From: CADCVT01 sp036389485
GTDB lineage: Bacteria; Actinomycetota; Thermoleophilia; Solirubrobacterales; Solirubrobacteraceae
NCBI GenBank assembly: GCA_036389485.1
Contig: DASVPR010000018.1
Span: 124,001 to 188,000 of the forward strand
Direction of reading: 5' to 3'
Length of the DNA: 64,000 nt
Shown: piece by piece, positions 33,436 to 42,831 of the stretch
Layout: each line of letters opens with the position of its first letter
Numbering within the stretch: the first letter of the stretch is position 1
The notes under the pieces: model-generated
The model's input: the letters and a program-made list of their open reading frames with translations, nothing else
Told to the model about the DNA's origin: nothing
Database searches by the model: none
Position numbers and translations under genes: made by a program

Positions 33436-34612
33436 CCGCCCCGGCGGCCTCGCGCGCCAGCCTGCGCACGGCCGCCTCGGTGACGTTCGCCGCGGCCTCG
33501 ACGGTGTCCCACTCGAGGTTGTCGGCGACGTCGGTCATCTGGTGGTAGTTCGTCGGGAGCTTGAAGTCGTCGAACGAGGCGATCGTCGCGGTCTTGTAGC
33601 CCTTGCGCAGCGCGACGAGCGAGTCGCTGCCGAACGACAGCCAGTGCTCGCGGATGATCGGGACGCCGATCTCGTCGGCGGCGGCGGCGATCGCGTCCTT
33701 CAGCTCCTCGTCGTAGGGGCGGGTGAGCAGCATCCCCTCGCCCTCGAGCAGGATCAGGTGCGGCGAGCCGACGGTGTCGAGGACGACGAACCACGTGTCG
33801 TCCTTCGGCAGCTCGTGCGCGTGCGTGCGGACGAAGCCGGCCATGCCCTCCTCGAACGACTCCTCGGAGCCGGTCGCGACGAGGAGCACGCGCGCGCCCT
33901 CGACGGGCTCCTCGCTCAGCGCCCGCGCGACCTCGAGCATCGCGGCGACCGCGCTCAGGTTGTCGTTGGCGCCGGGCACGACCGGGCTGCGACCGATGTC
34001 GGCGAACGACAGCGCGCTGAGCGCGCTCATGACGCCGCCGGCGCGCCGGACCCGCTTGAGCCCGATCAGCGACCCGGCCCCGACGAGGATCGGGCCCGCG
34101 ATGACGGACCACATCAGCCCCGGCCACTTGCGGCCCTTCTCGAGCAGGTCGGGGAACGTGCGGCCGTACCAGCGGACGAGGCGGAAGTCGAAGGCCTGCC
34201 CGGTGTGCGCGGCGTCGTGGTGGGTCACGATCGCGATCGTCCGCTTGGCGTCGGGGTCGCCCGCGGCTGCGTGGACGTTCCAGGTCGAGCGCTTGGGGAG
34301 GAGCCTGCGCGTCCACTCGCGCCAGAGGCCGAGCTCGTCCCAGATCCCGAAGGTCGCGGCGGCGCCGATGAGCGTCCCGAGCACCCGCCGGCGCAGGAGG
34401 CCCGCGACCGCCGCGGCGCCGGTGAAGATCCCGAGCGGCCACCAGTACGTGCCGTGCGCGGGTTCCTCCTCGATCTTCGGCTGGTAGCCGAGCTCGCGCA
34501 GGCGTCCGGCGATCCACTCGGCGGAGCGGCGCTCGCCCTCTGACGCGGATCCGCGCTCCCACGACTCGAGAGTGCGGACGATCTGTTCCAACTCTGTTCG
34601 CTGGGCGGGCAT
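33398..34612 (-). CDS. membrane-associated M28-type metallopeptidase
   Basis: 404 residues from ATG at 34610-34612. The peptidase M28 zinc motifs are present: THHDAAHTGQAFDF (His and Asp ligands), GANDNLSAVAAMLEVARAL with the bridging Asp, TGSEESFEEGM with the catalytic and metal Glu, VLDTVGS, and NYHQMTDV with the final His. Hydrophobic segments at about 55-75 and 155-180 suggest membrane attachment. Aminopeptidase or carboxypeptidase specificity cannot be told. It converges on the cca gene and overlaps it by 38 bases. The divergent HIT gene starts 31 bases away. Confidence 0.82.
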   Translation of the reverse strand: MPAQRTELEQIVRTLESWERGSASEGERRSAEWIAGRLRELGYQPKIEEEPAHGTYWWPLGIFTGAAAVAGLLRRRVLGTLIGAAATFGIWDELGLWREWTRRLLPKRSTWNVHAAAGDPDAKRTIAIVTHHDAAHTGQAFDFRLVRWYGRTFPDLLEKGRKWPGLMWSVIAGPILVGAGSLIGLKRVRRAGGVMSALSALSFADIGRSPVVPGANDNLSAVAAMLEVARALSEEPVEGARVLLVATGSEESFEEGMAGFVRTHAHELPKDDTWFVVLDTVGSPHLILLEGEGMLLTRPYDEELKDAIAAAADEIGVPIIREHWLSFGSDSLVALRKGYKTATIASFDDFKLPTNYHQMTDVADNLEWDTVEAAANVTEAAVRRLAREAAGAVTAERAAAPPRS

Positions 34613-34624
34613 CCGGGCCGGCGG

Positions 34625-34634
34625 AGGGTACAGT
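34625..34634. promoter_or_regulatory. overlapping divergent -10 elements, M28 peptidase / HIT
   Basis: TACAGT (34629-34634) ends 8 bases before the HIT ATG. On the other strand TACCCT (complement of 34625-34630) ends 12 bases before the M28 ATG. The hexamers share a GTAC core as at 1799-1805. Confidence 0.37.
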
Positions 34635-34642
34635 CCGCGACC

Positions 34643-35056
34643 ATGCCCGCGGATCCGGACTGCCTCTTCTGCAAGATCGTCGCCGGCGACCTGCCCGCCA
34701 CGGTCGTCGACTCCGACGACCGCACGATCAGCTTCATGGACATCAACCCGGCGACGCGCGGCCACGCCCTCGTGATCCCGCGCGACCACGCGCGGGACCT
34801 CCTGTCGATCGCGCAGGAGGACCTCGACGCGTGCATGCGCGCCGCCCAGCGGCTGGCGAAGAAGGTGAAGGAGCGGCTGGGGGCGGACGGGGTCAACCTC
34901 CTGAACTCGTGCGGCCCCGCGGCGTGGCAGACCGTCTTCCACTTCCACGTGCACGTCGTCCCGCGCTACGCCGACGACCCGCTCGAGCTGCCGTGGACGC
35001 CGAAGCCCGGCGACGAGGACGAGATCAAGGCCGCGGCGGAGGAGCTGCAGGCGTGA
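34643..35056 (+). CDS. HIT-family nucleotide hydrolase
   Basis: 137-residue HINT-branch histidine triad protein. N-terminal CLFCKIVAGDLPATVVDSDD, the FMDINPATRGHALVIPR segment and the triad HFHVHVVPR with the catalytic histidine are typical of enzymes that hydrolyse purine nucleoside phosphoramidates. CLFC is the paired zinc-binding cysteine motif seen in many HINT proteins. Its stop overlaps the GTG of the crotonase gene (GTGA). Confidence 0.93.
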   Translation: MPADPDCLFCKIVAGDLPATVVDSDDRTISFMDINPATRGHALVIPRDHARDLLSIAQEDLDACMRAAQRLAKKVKERLGADGVNLLNSCGPAAWQTVFHFHVHVVPRYADDPLELPWTPKPGDEDEIKAAAEELQA

Positions 35057-35889
35057 GCGGCGAGGCGAGCGCGACGGGGGCGAGCGGCGGGGTGGGCGCC
35101 GCGAGCGCGGGCGACCTCGGGCCGTGGCGGCTCGAGCAGGACGGTCCGCTCGCCGTCCTGACCATCGACAAGCCCCCGCTGAACCTCTTCGCCGAGGACG
35201 TCTTCGACGGCGTGCTCGCCGCGCTGGACCAGGTGCGGGAGGCCTCGCCGCGCGCGCTGCTGATCCGTGCCGAGGGCCGCGTGTGGACCGGCGGGGTCGA
35301 CGTGAACATGTTCGCGGGGCTGTCGCCGGAGTCGGGCGCCGACGTCTGGCGGCGCGGCTTCGAGTTGATCCAGGGCGTCGAGGACCTCCCGTTCCCGGTG
35401 ATCTTCGCGGCGCACGCGCTGACGCTGACGTGGGGCTTCGAGCTGGCGCTCGCGTGCGACCTGATCCTCGCTGCGGAGGGCGCGCAGTTCGGGCTCGTCG
35501 AGATCGTCGTCGGGCTGACGCCGTCGATGGGCGGCCCGCAGCGCCTGGCGGAGAAGGCCGGGCCGAGCCGCGCGAAGGACCTCGTCATGACCGGCCAGCT
35601 CTTCGACGCCGCGACGATGAAGGACTGGGGCGTCGTGACGCGCATCTGGCCGGACGACGAGTTCGCGGCGAAGTCGCGCAGGTTCGCGGAGCGGATCGCC
35701 AACGGCCCGACGGTGGCCAACCGTGCGACGAAGGAGATCGTCAAGGCGCAGAAGGAGGGCGGCGCGCGGGCGGCGGACGCGATCGTCCCCGAGCTCGCCG
35801 GCAGCCTCTTCGCGACCGAGGACCTCAAGCGCGCGGTGGCCTCGTTCCTGGAGAAGGGCCCGGGGCACGCGACCTACGAGGGCCGCTAG
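35053..35889 (+). CDS. enoyl-CoA hydratase/isomerase (crotonase) family protein
   Basis: 278 residues from the GTG at 35053. After a 25-residue disordered N-terminus come crotonase motifs: LTIDKPPLNLFAEDVFDGVLAALD, the first oxyanion-hole segment EGRVWTGGVDVNMF, the second AHALTLTWGFELALACDLILAAEGAQFGLVEI, and GLTPSMGGPQRLAEKAG. It probably acts on an acyl-CoA; the precise reaction is not resolvable. No beta-oxidation genes are adjacent. Coupled to the HIT gene by a 4-base overlap, but a functional link is not obvious. Confidence 0.88.
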   Translation: MSGEASATGASGGVGAASAGDLGPWRLEQDGPLAVLTIDKPPLNLFAEDVFDGVLAALDQVREASPRALLIRAEGRVWTGGVDVNMFAGLSPESGADVWRRGFELIQGVEDLPFPVIFAAHALTLTWGFELALACDLILAAEGAQFGLVEIVVGLTPSMGGPQRLAEKAGPSRAKDLVMTGQLFDAATMKDWGVVTRIWPDDEFAAKSRRFAERIANGPTVANRATKEIVKAQKEGGARAADAIVPELAGSLFATEDLKRAVASFLEKGPGHATYEGR

Positions 35890-35903
35890 CGCGCGCGAGG
35901 CCG

Positions 35904-36671
35904 CTAGCGCCCGAGGCGGCGCATCCCGCGCAGGGCGAAGCCGCCGAGCACGAGGAGGAGGCCGGTCACCGCGAGCAGCGCGTGCCACGTCGCCGGCCAG
36001 TCGACGCCGAACACGAACCCCTGACGGACGCCGTCGAGGATGTAGCGGGTCGGGTTGACGTCCGCGACCCCGGCCAGCCAGCCGGCGAGGAGCTGCTCCG
36101 GCGCGTACGCCGTGCTGAACAGCACCGACGCGAACACGACGACCTGCATCAGCGGCGCGGCCTGCTGGGTCTGGAACCGCAGCGCCATGATCACGCCCCA
36201 GCACGCCGCGGCCGCCGCGAAGCACATGACGAGCACGTAGGCGAGCGCGATCCCGTCCAGCCCGGGCCAGTCCACGCCGATCGCGAACCCGACCATGAGC
36301 ACGAACGTCGAGGGGAGGAGCGAGCGCAGCGAGGCCGACCCGACGATCCCGACGAGCAGCACGCTCCGCGGCGCCGGGCCGAGCAGCAGGCGGTCGAACC
36401 AGCCCTGCTCGATGTCGCGCGCGAGGTTGACGCCGGTCGCCGCGCCGCTGAAGCCCGCGGCCTGCACGAGGCTCACGCCGATGATCCAGTTCGTGAAGTC
36501 GATCCCGCCGCCGAAGAGCTCGGCGGCCTGGCCGAAGACGCCGTTGATCCCGATGAGGAAGATCGCCGGCGCGAGCACGCCGGGGATCGCGCCGCCGGGG
36601 ACGCGGAGGATCTCGTTGAGCGCCCGGAAGGCGAGCACGCGGATCACGCGGAGGTTCATCGCGACCGTCAT
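35904..36671 (-). CDS. ABC-2 type transporter permease
   Basis: 255 residues, six predicted transmembrane helices, resembling DrrB/NodJ-type permeases of drug or lipid exporters. The middle carries the family block DIEQGWFDRLLLGPAPRS and the C-terminal region has NPTRYILDGVRQG. ATG at 36669-36671 overlaps the stop of the other permease (ATGA). With the second permease and the ATPase it forms a three-gene exporter operon; the substrate is unknown. Confidence 0.9.
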   Translation of the reverse strand: MTVAMNLRVIRVLAFRALNEILRVPGGAIPGVLAPAIFLIGINGVFGQAAELFGGGIDFTNWIIGVSLVQAAGFSGAATGVNLARDIEQGWFDRLLLGPAPRSVLLVGIVGSASLRSLLPSTFVLMVGFAIGVDWPGLDGIALAYVLVMCFAAAAACWGVIMALRFQTQQAAPLMQVVVFASVLFSTAYAPEQLLAGWLAGVADVNPTRYILDGVRQGFVFGVDWPATWHALLAVTGLLLVLGGFALRGMRRLGR

Positions 36672-37458
36672 GCCTCGCGCAGCCTCCCTCGCAGCGCGAG
36701 CAGCGCCAGCCCGATGAACACCGCACTCGTCCCCGCCGCGGCCGCGAGCCCCTCGAGCACCTTCGTCATGTCGACGGCGTCGATGATCGGGTTGCGCATC
36801 CCCTCCGCGATGTAGCTCAGCGGGTTGTACTCGGCGACCCAGCTCGCCGGCGGGTCGAGCAGGCCGCGCGGGAAGAACGCGGAGCTCACGAACAGGATCA
36901 CGAAGACGATCGGGAAGATCCCCTGGACGATGCTCGGGTCCTTCGCCGCCAGCGCGAGCGCCTGGCCGATCGCGCCGAAGCCGATCCCCGCGGTGATCCC
37001 GATCAGGTAGATCACCAGCAGGCCGCCGATCCCGCCGTCGATCTCCGCCCCGAAGATCAGGCCGACCGCGATGAACCAGGTGACCTGCAGCGCGGAGAGG
37101 CCGGCGGTCGCGCCCATCCGGCCGATCACGATCGCGGTGCGCGGGATCGGCGCGGCGACCAGGCGGTCGAAGAAGCCGAGCTGGATCTCCAGCCCGACGG
37201 CGATCCCGGCGCCGACCCCGCCGAGCAGGATCGACTGCGTGATCGCCGCCGCGAGCTGGAAGTCGAGCATCCCGTCGCCGCCGGAGTCGAAGCCCGGCAG
37301 GCGCGTCGCCTGCTCGAGGCCGCCGACGTTCACCGCCAGGAACATGCTCGGGAAGATCACGAGCGGCGCGAGGAACTGCGGGCGGCGGAACGAGTTGCGC
37401 AGCGCCCGGCGGGCCAGCGCGAGGCTGACGGTGAGCAGGCCGCCCTGGGAGTGGCCCC

Positions 37459-37462
<4 letters not shown>
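36668..37462 (-). CDS. ABC-2 type transporter permease
   Basis: 264 residues with about six transmembrane helices; similar in layout to the neighbouring permease (LEIQLGFFDRLVAAPIPRTA matches DIEQGWFDRLLLGPAPRS, and EYNPLSYIAEGMRNP matches NPTRYILDGVRQG), so the two are diverged paralogues. The GTG at 37460-37462 overlaps the ATPase stop by 4 bases; a longer frame to 37975 reads across the ATPase gene and was rejected. Partner permease in the exporter. Confidence 0.87.
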
Positions 37463-38499
<1,037 letters not shown>

Positions 38500-38507
38500 G
38501 ACGGTTG

Positions 38508-38513
38508 AGACTA
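38508..38513 (-). promoter_or_regulatory. -10 element before drrA-like operon
   Basis: Minus-strand TAGTCT ends 8 bases before the ATG at 38499. Confidence 0.42.
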
Positions 38514-38523
38514 GCGACGTTTG

Positions 38524-38555
38524 CGCGTGCAACTGTGACAGAGGTCGCGCGCAAC
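38524..38555. promoter_or_regulatory. 22-base-spaced direct repeats in divergent region
   Basis: GCGTGCAACT (38524-38533) and GCGCGCAACT (38546-38555) differ at one base and start 22 bases apart, two turns of helix. They lie between the drrA-like ATPase and the secreted protein gene. A candidate operator for either gene. Confidence 0.35.
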
Positions 38556-38588
38556 TCCGACCGGCCCATCGTGTTCGATTCCCCTTGT

Positions 38589-39278
38589 ATGACCAAGCCC
38601 CGGATCGCCCTGCCCGCCCTCGTCGTCGCCGCGCTCGCCGCGCTCGCGGTGCCAAGCGCCGCCCCGGCGCGCGTGATCGAGATCGGGGCGCTGCAGTCCG
38701 AGCAGGAGCTCCCGGCGCCGAGCTGCCCGACCCGCCCGTGCTTCGCGGTCAGCCGCACGACCGGCTACCAGGCGAAGGTGGGCACGAACCGCGGGCTCAT
38801 GAAGGTCCCGGCCAACGGCCGCATCGTCGCCTGGACGATCCGCCTCTCCGAGCCCGGCCGCAGCCAGATCCGCTTCTTCAACAACCGCCTCGGCGGCGCC
38901 GCCTCCGCCGGCCTGAGCATCCTCAAGCCGGGCAAGCGCCTCTTCGGCCGCGTCACGGCGCAGTCGCCGATCGTCGAGCTCCAGCCGTTCTTCGGCCAGA
39001 CGGTCCAGTTCCCGCTCGAAGCCTCCCTCCCCGCGAAGAAGGGCCAGCTCGTCGCCCTGACGGTCCCGACCTGGGCCCCGGCCCTCGCCACCAACCTCGG
39101 CGGCGACACCTCCTGGCGCGCGTCCCGGCCCGCGGGAGAGTGCGACGACACCGAGACCCAGACCGCCCAGGCCGAGATCAAGGACCTGGCGCAGTACCGC
39201 TGCCTCTACCAGCGCGTCCGCCTGACGTACACGGCGACGCTCATCACCGAGCCGAAGCCGAACAAGAAGCGCGACTAG
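38589..39278 (+). CDS. secreted protein, unknown
   Basis: 229 residues from the ATG at 38589. Signal peptide (about 1-27, LAALAVPSAAPA), then a beta-rich domain with four or more cysteines, including SCPTRPCFAV near residue 46 and RCLYQRV near the C-terminus, possibly disulfides. The 28-residue N-terminal extension in the longer frame was rejected since it lacks start features. No family is recognised. It stands alone, followed by a terminator. Confidence 0.75.
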   Translation: MTKPRIALPALVVAALAALAVPSAAPARVIEIGALQSEQELPAPSCPTRPCFAVSRTTGYQAKVGTNRGLMKVPANGRIVAWTIRLSEPGRSQIRFFNNRLGGAASAGLSILKPGKRLFGRVTAQSPIVELQPFFGQTVQFPLEASLPAKKGQLVALTVPTWAPALATNLGGDTSWRASRPAGECDDTETQTAQAEIKDLAQYRCLYQRVRLTYTATLITEPKPNKKRD

Positions 39279-39307
39279 CAGCCCCCGGAGGGGGTGGGCT
39301 GCGTTTT
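39278..39307 (+). terminator. intrinsic terminator
   Basis: GCAGCCC (39278-39284) pairs with GGGCTGC (39296-39302), then GTTTT. It lies directly at the TAG stop of the secreted protein gene. The right arm can instead pair with GCAGCCCAC at 39328-39336, which gives an alternative hairpin. Confidence 0.72.
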
Positions 39308-39411
39308 CCTTGGTATGTGATGGTTTTGCAGCCCACACCCCGAACCGCGTTAGCCGTTCGGAGGCGGTGGCGGAGCGGAAGCGCGCGGGCTGAGCGCCGC
39401 CCAGAAGCGCG

Positions 39412-39822
39412 CTAGCAGGCGCCCGGATTCTCGGCGCAGAAGTCGGAGGTCCCGCCGGCCTCGGCGCCGCCGGTCTCCTCCGGCGGGGCCTGCGGGGACG
39501 GCGTCGCCGCGCCGCCGGTGTCCTCGGGCTGCTGGGGCGTCGGGGCGGGCGTGGGCGTCTGGGGCGCGGGGGTGCCGCCCGACGCGGCGCCGGAGTCGCC
39601 GGACGCCGTGCCACCCGTGTCGCCGGAGGCGGCGTCGTCGCCGGTCGTCGACGTCGTCGAGGTGGTGGATGTGGCGTCGTCGCCCTCGTCCGCGGCGGCG
39701 ACCGAGGAGTCCGGGACCGTCAGGTCGGGCGTCGTCGAGGGCGTCGCCCGCTCCAGGTCCTCGTCGCCGCCACAGCCGGCGAGGGCGAGGACGGCGAGCG
39801 CGAAGATGAGGAGGGCCCGCAC
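39412..39822 (-). CDS. low-complexity lipoprotein
   Basis: 136 residues from the GTG at 39820-39822. Signal peptide and lipobox LALAGC (Cys about 16), then a Thr/Ser/Gly/Pro-rich stretch (PDSSVAAADEGDDATSTTST and TPAPTPQQPEDTGG) ending in SDFCAENPGAC. The linker is likely extended and surface-exposed, with the two cysteines at the end perhaps forming a small disulfide. Function unknown. The zinc-ribbon gene ends 14 bases upstream, suggesting co-transcription. Confidence 0.65.
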   Translation of the reverse strand: MRALLIFALAVLALAGCGGDEDLERATPSTTPDLTVPDSSVAAADEGDDATSTTSTTSTTGDDAASGDTGGTASGDSGAASGGTPAPQTPTPAPTPQQPEDTGGAATPSPQAPPEETGGAEAGGTSDFCAENPGAC

Positions 39823-39836
39823 GGCGGAACCGGGGC

Positions 39837-40115
39837 TCAGGACGCGCCGGCGGCGATCGGCGCCATGCGGCGCCCGCACGTCGGGCAGTCGTTGAGGTCC
39901 TTCTGTGCGAGCTGGTCGCACCAGTTGCAGAAGCGCAGATGCTCGACGGCCCACGGCAAGTTGCTCTTCGACGGGGCGAGCGGGATCACCTTCCCGACCA
40001 CCTCGAGCTCCTCGCCCGTGTCGCGGTCGACGTAGATGCGGTCCGGCTCGGCCTCCATGATGATCTCGCGCCCCGTCGAGGGCGTGCGGAAGCGGTAGCG
40101 CTGCACGCGCGGCAT
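39837..40115 (-). CDS. small zinc-ribbon protein
   Basis: 92 residues from ATG at 40113-40115. A beta-rich N-terminus (RVQRYRFRTPSTGREIIMEA) followed by a four-cysteine ribbon FCNWCDQLAQKDLNDCPTCG near residues 64-83. It has no membrane segment. Zinc ribbons of this size often bind nucleic acid or act as adaptors; here no function is assigned. Sits between the HD-GYP gene upstream and the lipoprotein downstream. Confidence 0.7.
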   Translation of the reverse strand: MPRVQRYRFRTPSTGREIIMEAEPDRIYVDRDTGEELEVVGKVIPLAPSKSNLPWAVEHLRFCNWCDQLAQKDLNDCPTCGRRMAPIAAGAS

Positions 40116-40133
40116 GGTAGTGGAGCCGCCGGA

Positions 40134-41204
40134 TCAGCGGACGCCGGAGGAGATGCGCCGGCGGACGGGCTGCTCGACGTCCAGCCCGGCCGCGTCCTCG
40201 AGGTCGATCGAGCCCGAGGAGACGCCGTCGCTCAGCGCCGTGATGACGTCCGGGTCGAACTGGTGGCCGGCCTCGATCTTCACCCGCTCGAACGCGACGC
40301 TGACCGGCAGAGGCCCGCGGTACGGCCGCGCGGCGGTCATCGCCTCGAGCGCGTCGCAGACGCTGAAGATCCGGGCCGCGAGCGGGATGTCGTCCTCCGC
40401 CAGCCCCTCCGGGTAGCCGCGGCCGTCCCAGCGCTCGTGGTGGTAGAGGACGACGTCGGTGACGACCGGCGCGAGCCCCAGCGGCCGCACGACCCGCGCG
40501 CCGGTCTGCGGGTGGCGGCGCATGACCTCCCACTCGTCCGCGGTCAGCGCGCCGGGCTTCATCAAGATCTTCTCGGGTACGCCGATCTTCCCCACGTCAT
40601 GCAGCAGGCACCCGAACAGGAAGTCGTCGCCGTCGCAGTAGGACGGCTCGACCTGGCGCGCGAGCTGCGTCGCGAGGCGCGAGACCGCGCGCAGGTGGCG
40701 GCTGGTGACGGTGTCCTTGGCCTCGACGGCGGCGGCGAGCGACTCGATCACCGCGCGGTTGCGCCTCCGCGACTCGGCGTGCATGGTCGCGTAGAGGTCG
40801 ATCACGGGACGGACGACGTCGACGTCGATGAGCCCGCGCCCGTCGCAGGCCGCGCGGAGCGTCGCGCGCAGCTCGTCGTCGCCCAGCGTGGTCTGGACGA
40901 TCGAGACCGCGCCGGCGTCGAGGATGGTGCGGATGACGGCGGGATCGGTGTCGTCGTGGACGACGACCGCGGGCGTGCCCGGCCAGCCCGCGTCGAGCAG
41001 CGCGACGCCCGCCGCGGCCTGGTCGACGCTCAGGCCCGACGCGTCCAACACCACGAGCGAGGGGGCAGGCCCCTCGCTGAACGCCGCCTCGGCTGCCGAG
41101 GCCATCTGGTCGACGACGTCCAGTCCACTGCCTCGGAGCACACCTTCCACGTGCGCCAAGCGGCCCGGCTCCGTGCCGACGAAGATCACGTGCTTCCCGC
41201 TCAC
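40134..41204 (-). CDS. HD-GYP phosphodiesterase with N-terminal receiver-like domain
   Basis: 356 residues from the GTG at 41202-41204. The N-terminal 125 residues resemble a response-regulator receiver (HVIFVGTEPG, SLVVLDASG with a possible phospho-acceptor Asp), and residues 150-330 are an HD-GYP domain: HDVGKIGVPEKIL, RRHPQTGARVV, and HHERWDGRGYPEGL. HD-GYP proteins hydrolyse cyclic-di-GMP or related dinucleotides; both signature motifs look intact, so it is probably active. A -10-like TATAGAGT is visible upstream on the same strand. No partner histidine kinase is nearby. Confidence 0.88.
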   Translation of the reverse strand: MSGKHVIFVGTEPGRLAHVEGVLRGSGLDVVDQMASAAEAAFSEGPAPSLVVLDASGLSVDQAAAGVALLDAGWPGTPAVVVHDDTDPAVIRTILDAGAVSIVQTTLGDDELRATLRAACDGRGLIDVDVVRPVIDLYATMHAESRRRNRAVIESLAAAVEAKDTVTSRHLRAVSRLATQLARQVEPSYCDGDDFLFGCLLHDVGKIGVPEKILMKPGALTADEWEVMRRHPQTGARVVRPLGLAPVVTDVVLYHHERWDGRGYPEGLAEDDIPLAARIFSVCDALEAMTAARPYRGPLPVSVAFERVKIEAGHQFDPDVITALSDGVSSGSIDLEDAAGLDVEQPVRRRISSGVR

Positions 41205-41320
41205 GCTCCCTCGCTCTCTTCCGTGACGAACTCTATAGGCACGCGCAACGCACCTTCGACGCAGACGTCGGAAAACCGCCACGCGGGCGACCAATTGCGT
41301 CGGTTTCGGGCGGAAATCGC

Positions 41321-42793
41321 ATGAAAGTGCTCGTCTTCCACGGCTATCTGCTGGCGGGAACGGGCTCCAACGTCTACAACGCGCAGCTCGCGCGGGCATT
41401 CGTCCGCGCCGGGCACGAGGTTCATCTCCTCAGCCAGGAACACGCGCCGGAGCGACTCGGTGCGGCGGGGATCACGTTCCATCGGCCGGACATCGGGTCG
41501 CTGCTGCCCGTCTACGTCGCGGATCGCTACGACGGCTTCGAGGCGAAGACGTTCCTCGAGTGCACGGACGCGGAGATCGAGGAGTACGTCGCGCGGAACG
41601 TCGCCGCGGTCCGGGAGGTCGCCGAGCGCGTCAGGCCCGACCTCGCGCTGGCGAACCACCTCGTCATGGGCCCGGCGATCCTCGCGCGCGCGCTCGACAT
41701 CCCCTACGCCGTGAAGATCCACGGCAGCGCGCTGGAGTACGTCGTCAAGCGCGACCCCGAGCGCTTCCTGCCGTGGGCGCGCGAGGGGCTGGCCAGGGCG
41801 CGGACCGTGCTCGTCGGTTCCCGCCACACGGCCGAGTCGCTGTGGGCGGCGATGGGGGACGAGAGCCTGCCCGCGCGGACGCGCCTCGGGCCGCCGGGCG
41901 TCGACGTCGAGGCGTTCTCGCCCGCGCCGCCGGACGAGGCCGCGGCGCGGCTGCGCGGGCTCGCGGAGCGCCTGCGGGCCGCCCAGCCGGAGGTCACGCC
42001 CGAGGGCTCGTCGTTCGCCCGCGACGTCCACGCCGCCGGCCGCGAGCTCGCGAGGCTCGACCCCGCCCGCGAGCGGCTCGTCGTCTTCGTTGGGAAGCTC
42101 ATCGTCTCCAAGGGCGTCGACCTCCTCGCCGCGGCGTGGCCGCTCGTGCTCGATCGCGTGCCGGACGCGACGCTCGTCGTCGTCGGGTTCGGCGCCTACC
42201 GCGAGGGCTTCGAGCGCCTCCTGCGCGCGCTCGCGGAGGGCGACGCCGCGACGCTCCGCGAGCTGGCGACCGAAGGGCGCGCGGTGGAGGGAGGCCCGCG
42301 CGCGCCGCTCCGCCACCTGCTCGCCCACCTCGGTCGGCGCGGCGTGGAGGGGCGCCGCGGGGACCTTCGGGTGCGCATCGTCGGACGGCTCGAGCACGAC
42401 GAGCTGCACGAGCTGCTGCCCGCGTGCGACGCGCAGGTCGTCCCCAGCACGTTCCCGGAGGCGTTCGGCATGGTCGCGGCGGAGGGGGCGGCGTGCGGGG
42501 TCCTCCCGATCAGCGCGGCGCACTCCGGGCTGGCCGAGGTCAGCGCCCAGCTGGCCGCCGCCGTGCCCCCGGAGGCGGCGCCGCTGCTGTCGTTCCCGGT
42601 CGACGACGACGCCGTCGAGGCCCTCGCCGATCGCATCGCGACGTGGCTCGAGGCGCCCGAGGACCTTCGGCGCCGGACGCGCGAGGCGCTGGTCGCGACG
42701 GCGCGCGAGCGGTTCTCCTGGGACGGCGTCGCGCGGGACGCGATCGCCGCCGCGGAGGGCCGGCTCGACGACCTCCGGCCGCCGCACGCCTAG
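41321..42793 (+). CDS. GT4-family glycosyltransferase
   Basis: 490 residues in a GT-B fold. The N-terminal domain opens KVLVFHGYLLAGTGSNVYNAQLARAFVRAGHEVHLLSQ; residues about 130-165 contain YAVKIHGSALEY; the C-terminal nucleotide-sugar domain has FVGKLIVSKGVDLLAAAWPL, VRIVGRLEHDELHELLPACDAQVVPSTFPEAFGMVAAEGAACG with the EX7E motif, and a charged C-terminus. About 70 residues between the sugar-site helices (LLRALAEGDAATLRELATEG) look like an insert. It may assemble a surface polysaccharide or lipid glycan; donor and acceptor unknown. Confidence 0.88.
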   Translation: MKVLVFHGYLLAGTGSNVYNAQLARAFVRAGHEVHLLSQEHAPERLGAAGITFHRPDIGSLLPVYVADRYDGFEAKTFLECTDAEIEEYVARNVAAVREVAERVRPDLALANHLVMGPAILARALDIPYAVKIHGSALEYVVKRDPERFLPWAREGLARARTVLVGSRHTAESLWAAMGDESLPARTRLGPPGVDVEAFSPAPPDEAAARLRGLAERLRAAQPEVTPEGSSFARDVHAAGRELARLDPARERLVVFVGKLIVSKGVDLLAAAWPLVLDRVPDATLVVVGFGAYREGFERLLRALAEGDAATLRELATEGRAVEGGPRAPLRHLLAHLGRRGVEGRRGDLRVRIVGRLEHDELHELLPACDAQVVPSTFPEAFGMVAAEGAACGVLPISAAHSGLAEVSAQLAAAVPPEAAPLLSFPVDDDAVEALADRIATWLEAPEDLRRRTREALVATARERFSWDGVARDAIAAAEGRLDDLRPPHA

Positions 42794-42816
42794 CGGGCAC
42801 CTCGTCGCCGCCCTCC

Positions 42817-42822
42817 TATACA
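42817..42822 (+). promoter_or_regulatory. -10 element before cytochrome c-cupredoxin gene
   Basis: TATACA ends 9 bases before the GTG at 42832, among the clearest leaderless promoters in the window. Confidence 0.45.
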
Positions 42823-42831
42823 TTGCCCGCC

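Noticed and set aside
39361..39412. Possible tRNA (GTGGCGGAGCGG resembles a tRNA-Ser/Leu D-arm)
   Set aside because: No matching 3' half, anticodon stem or acceptor pairing downstream; treated as a repeat-like block instead.
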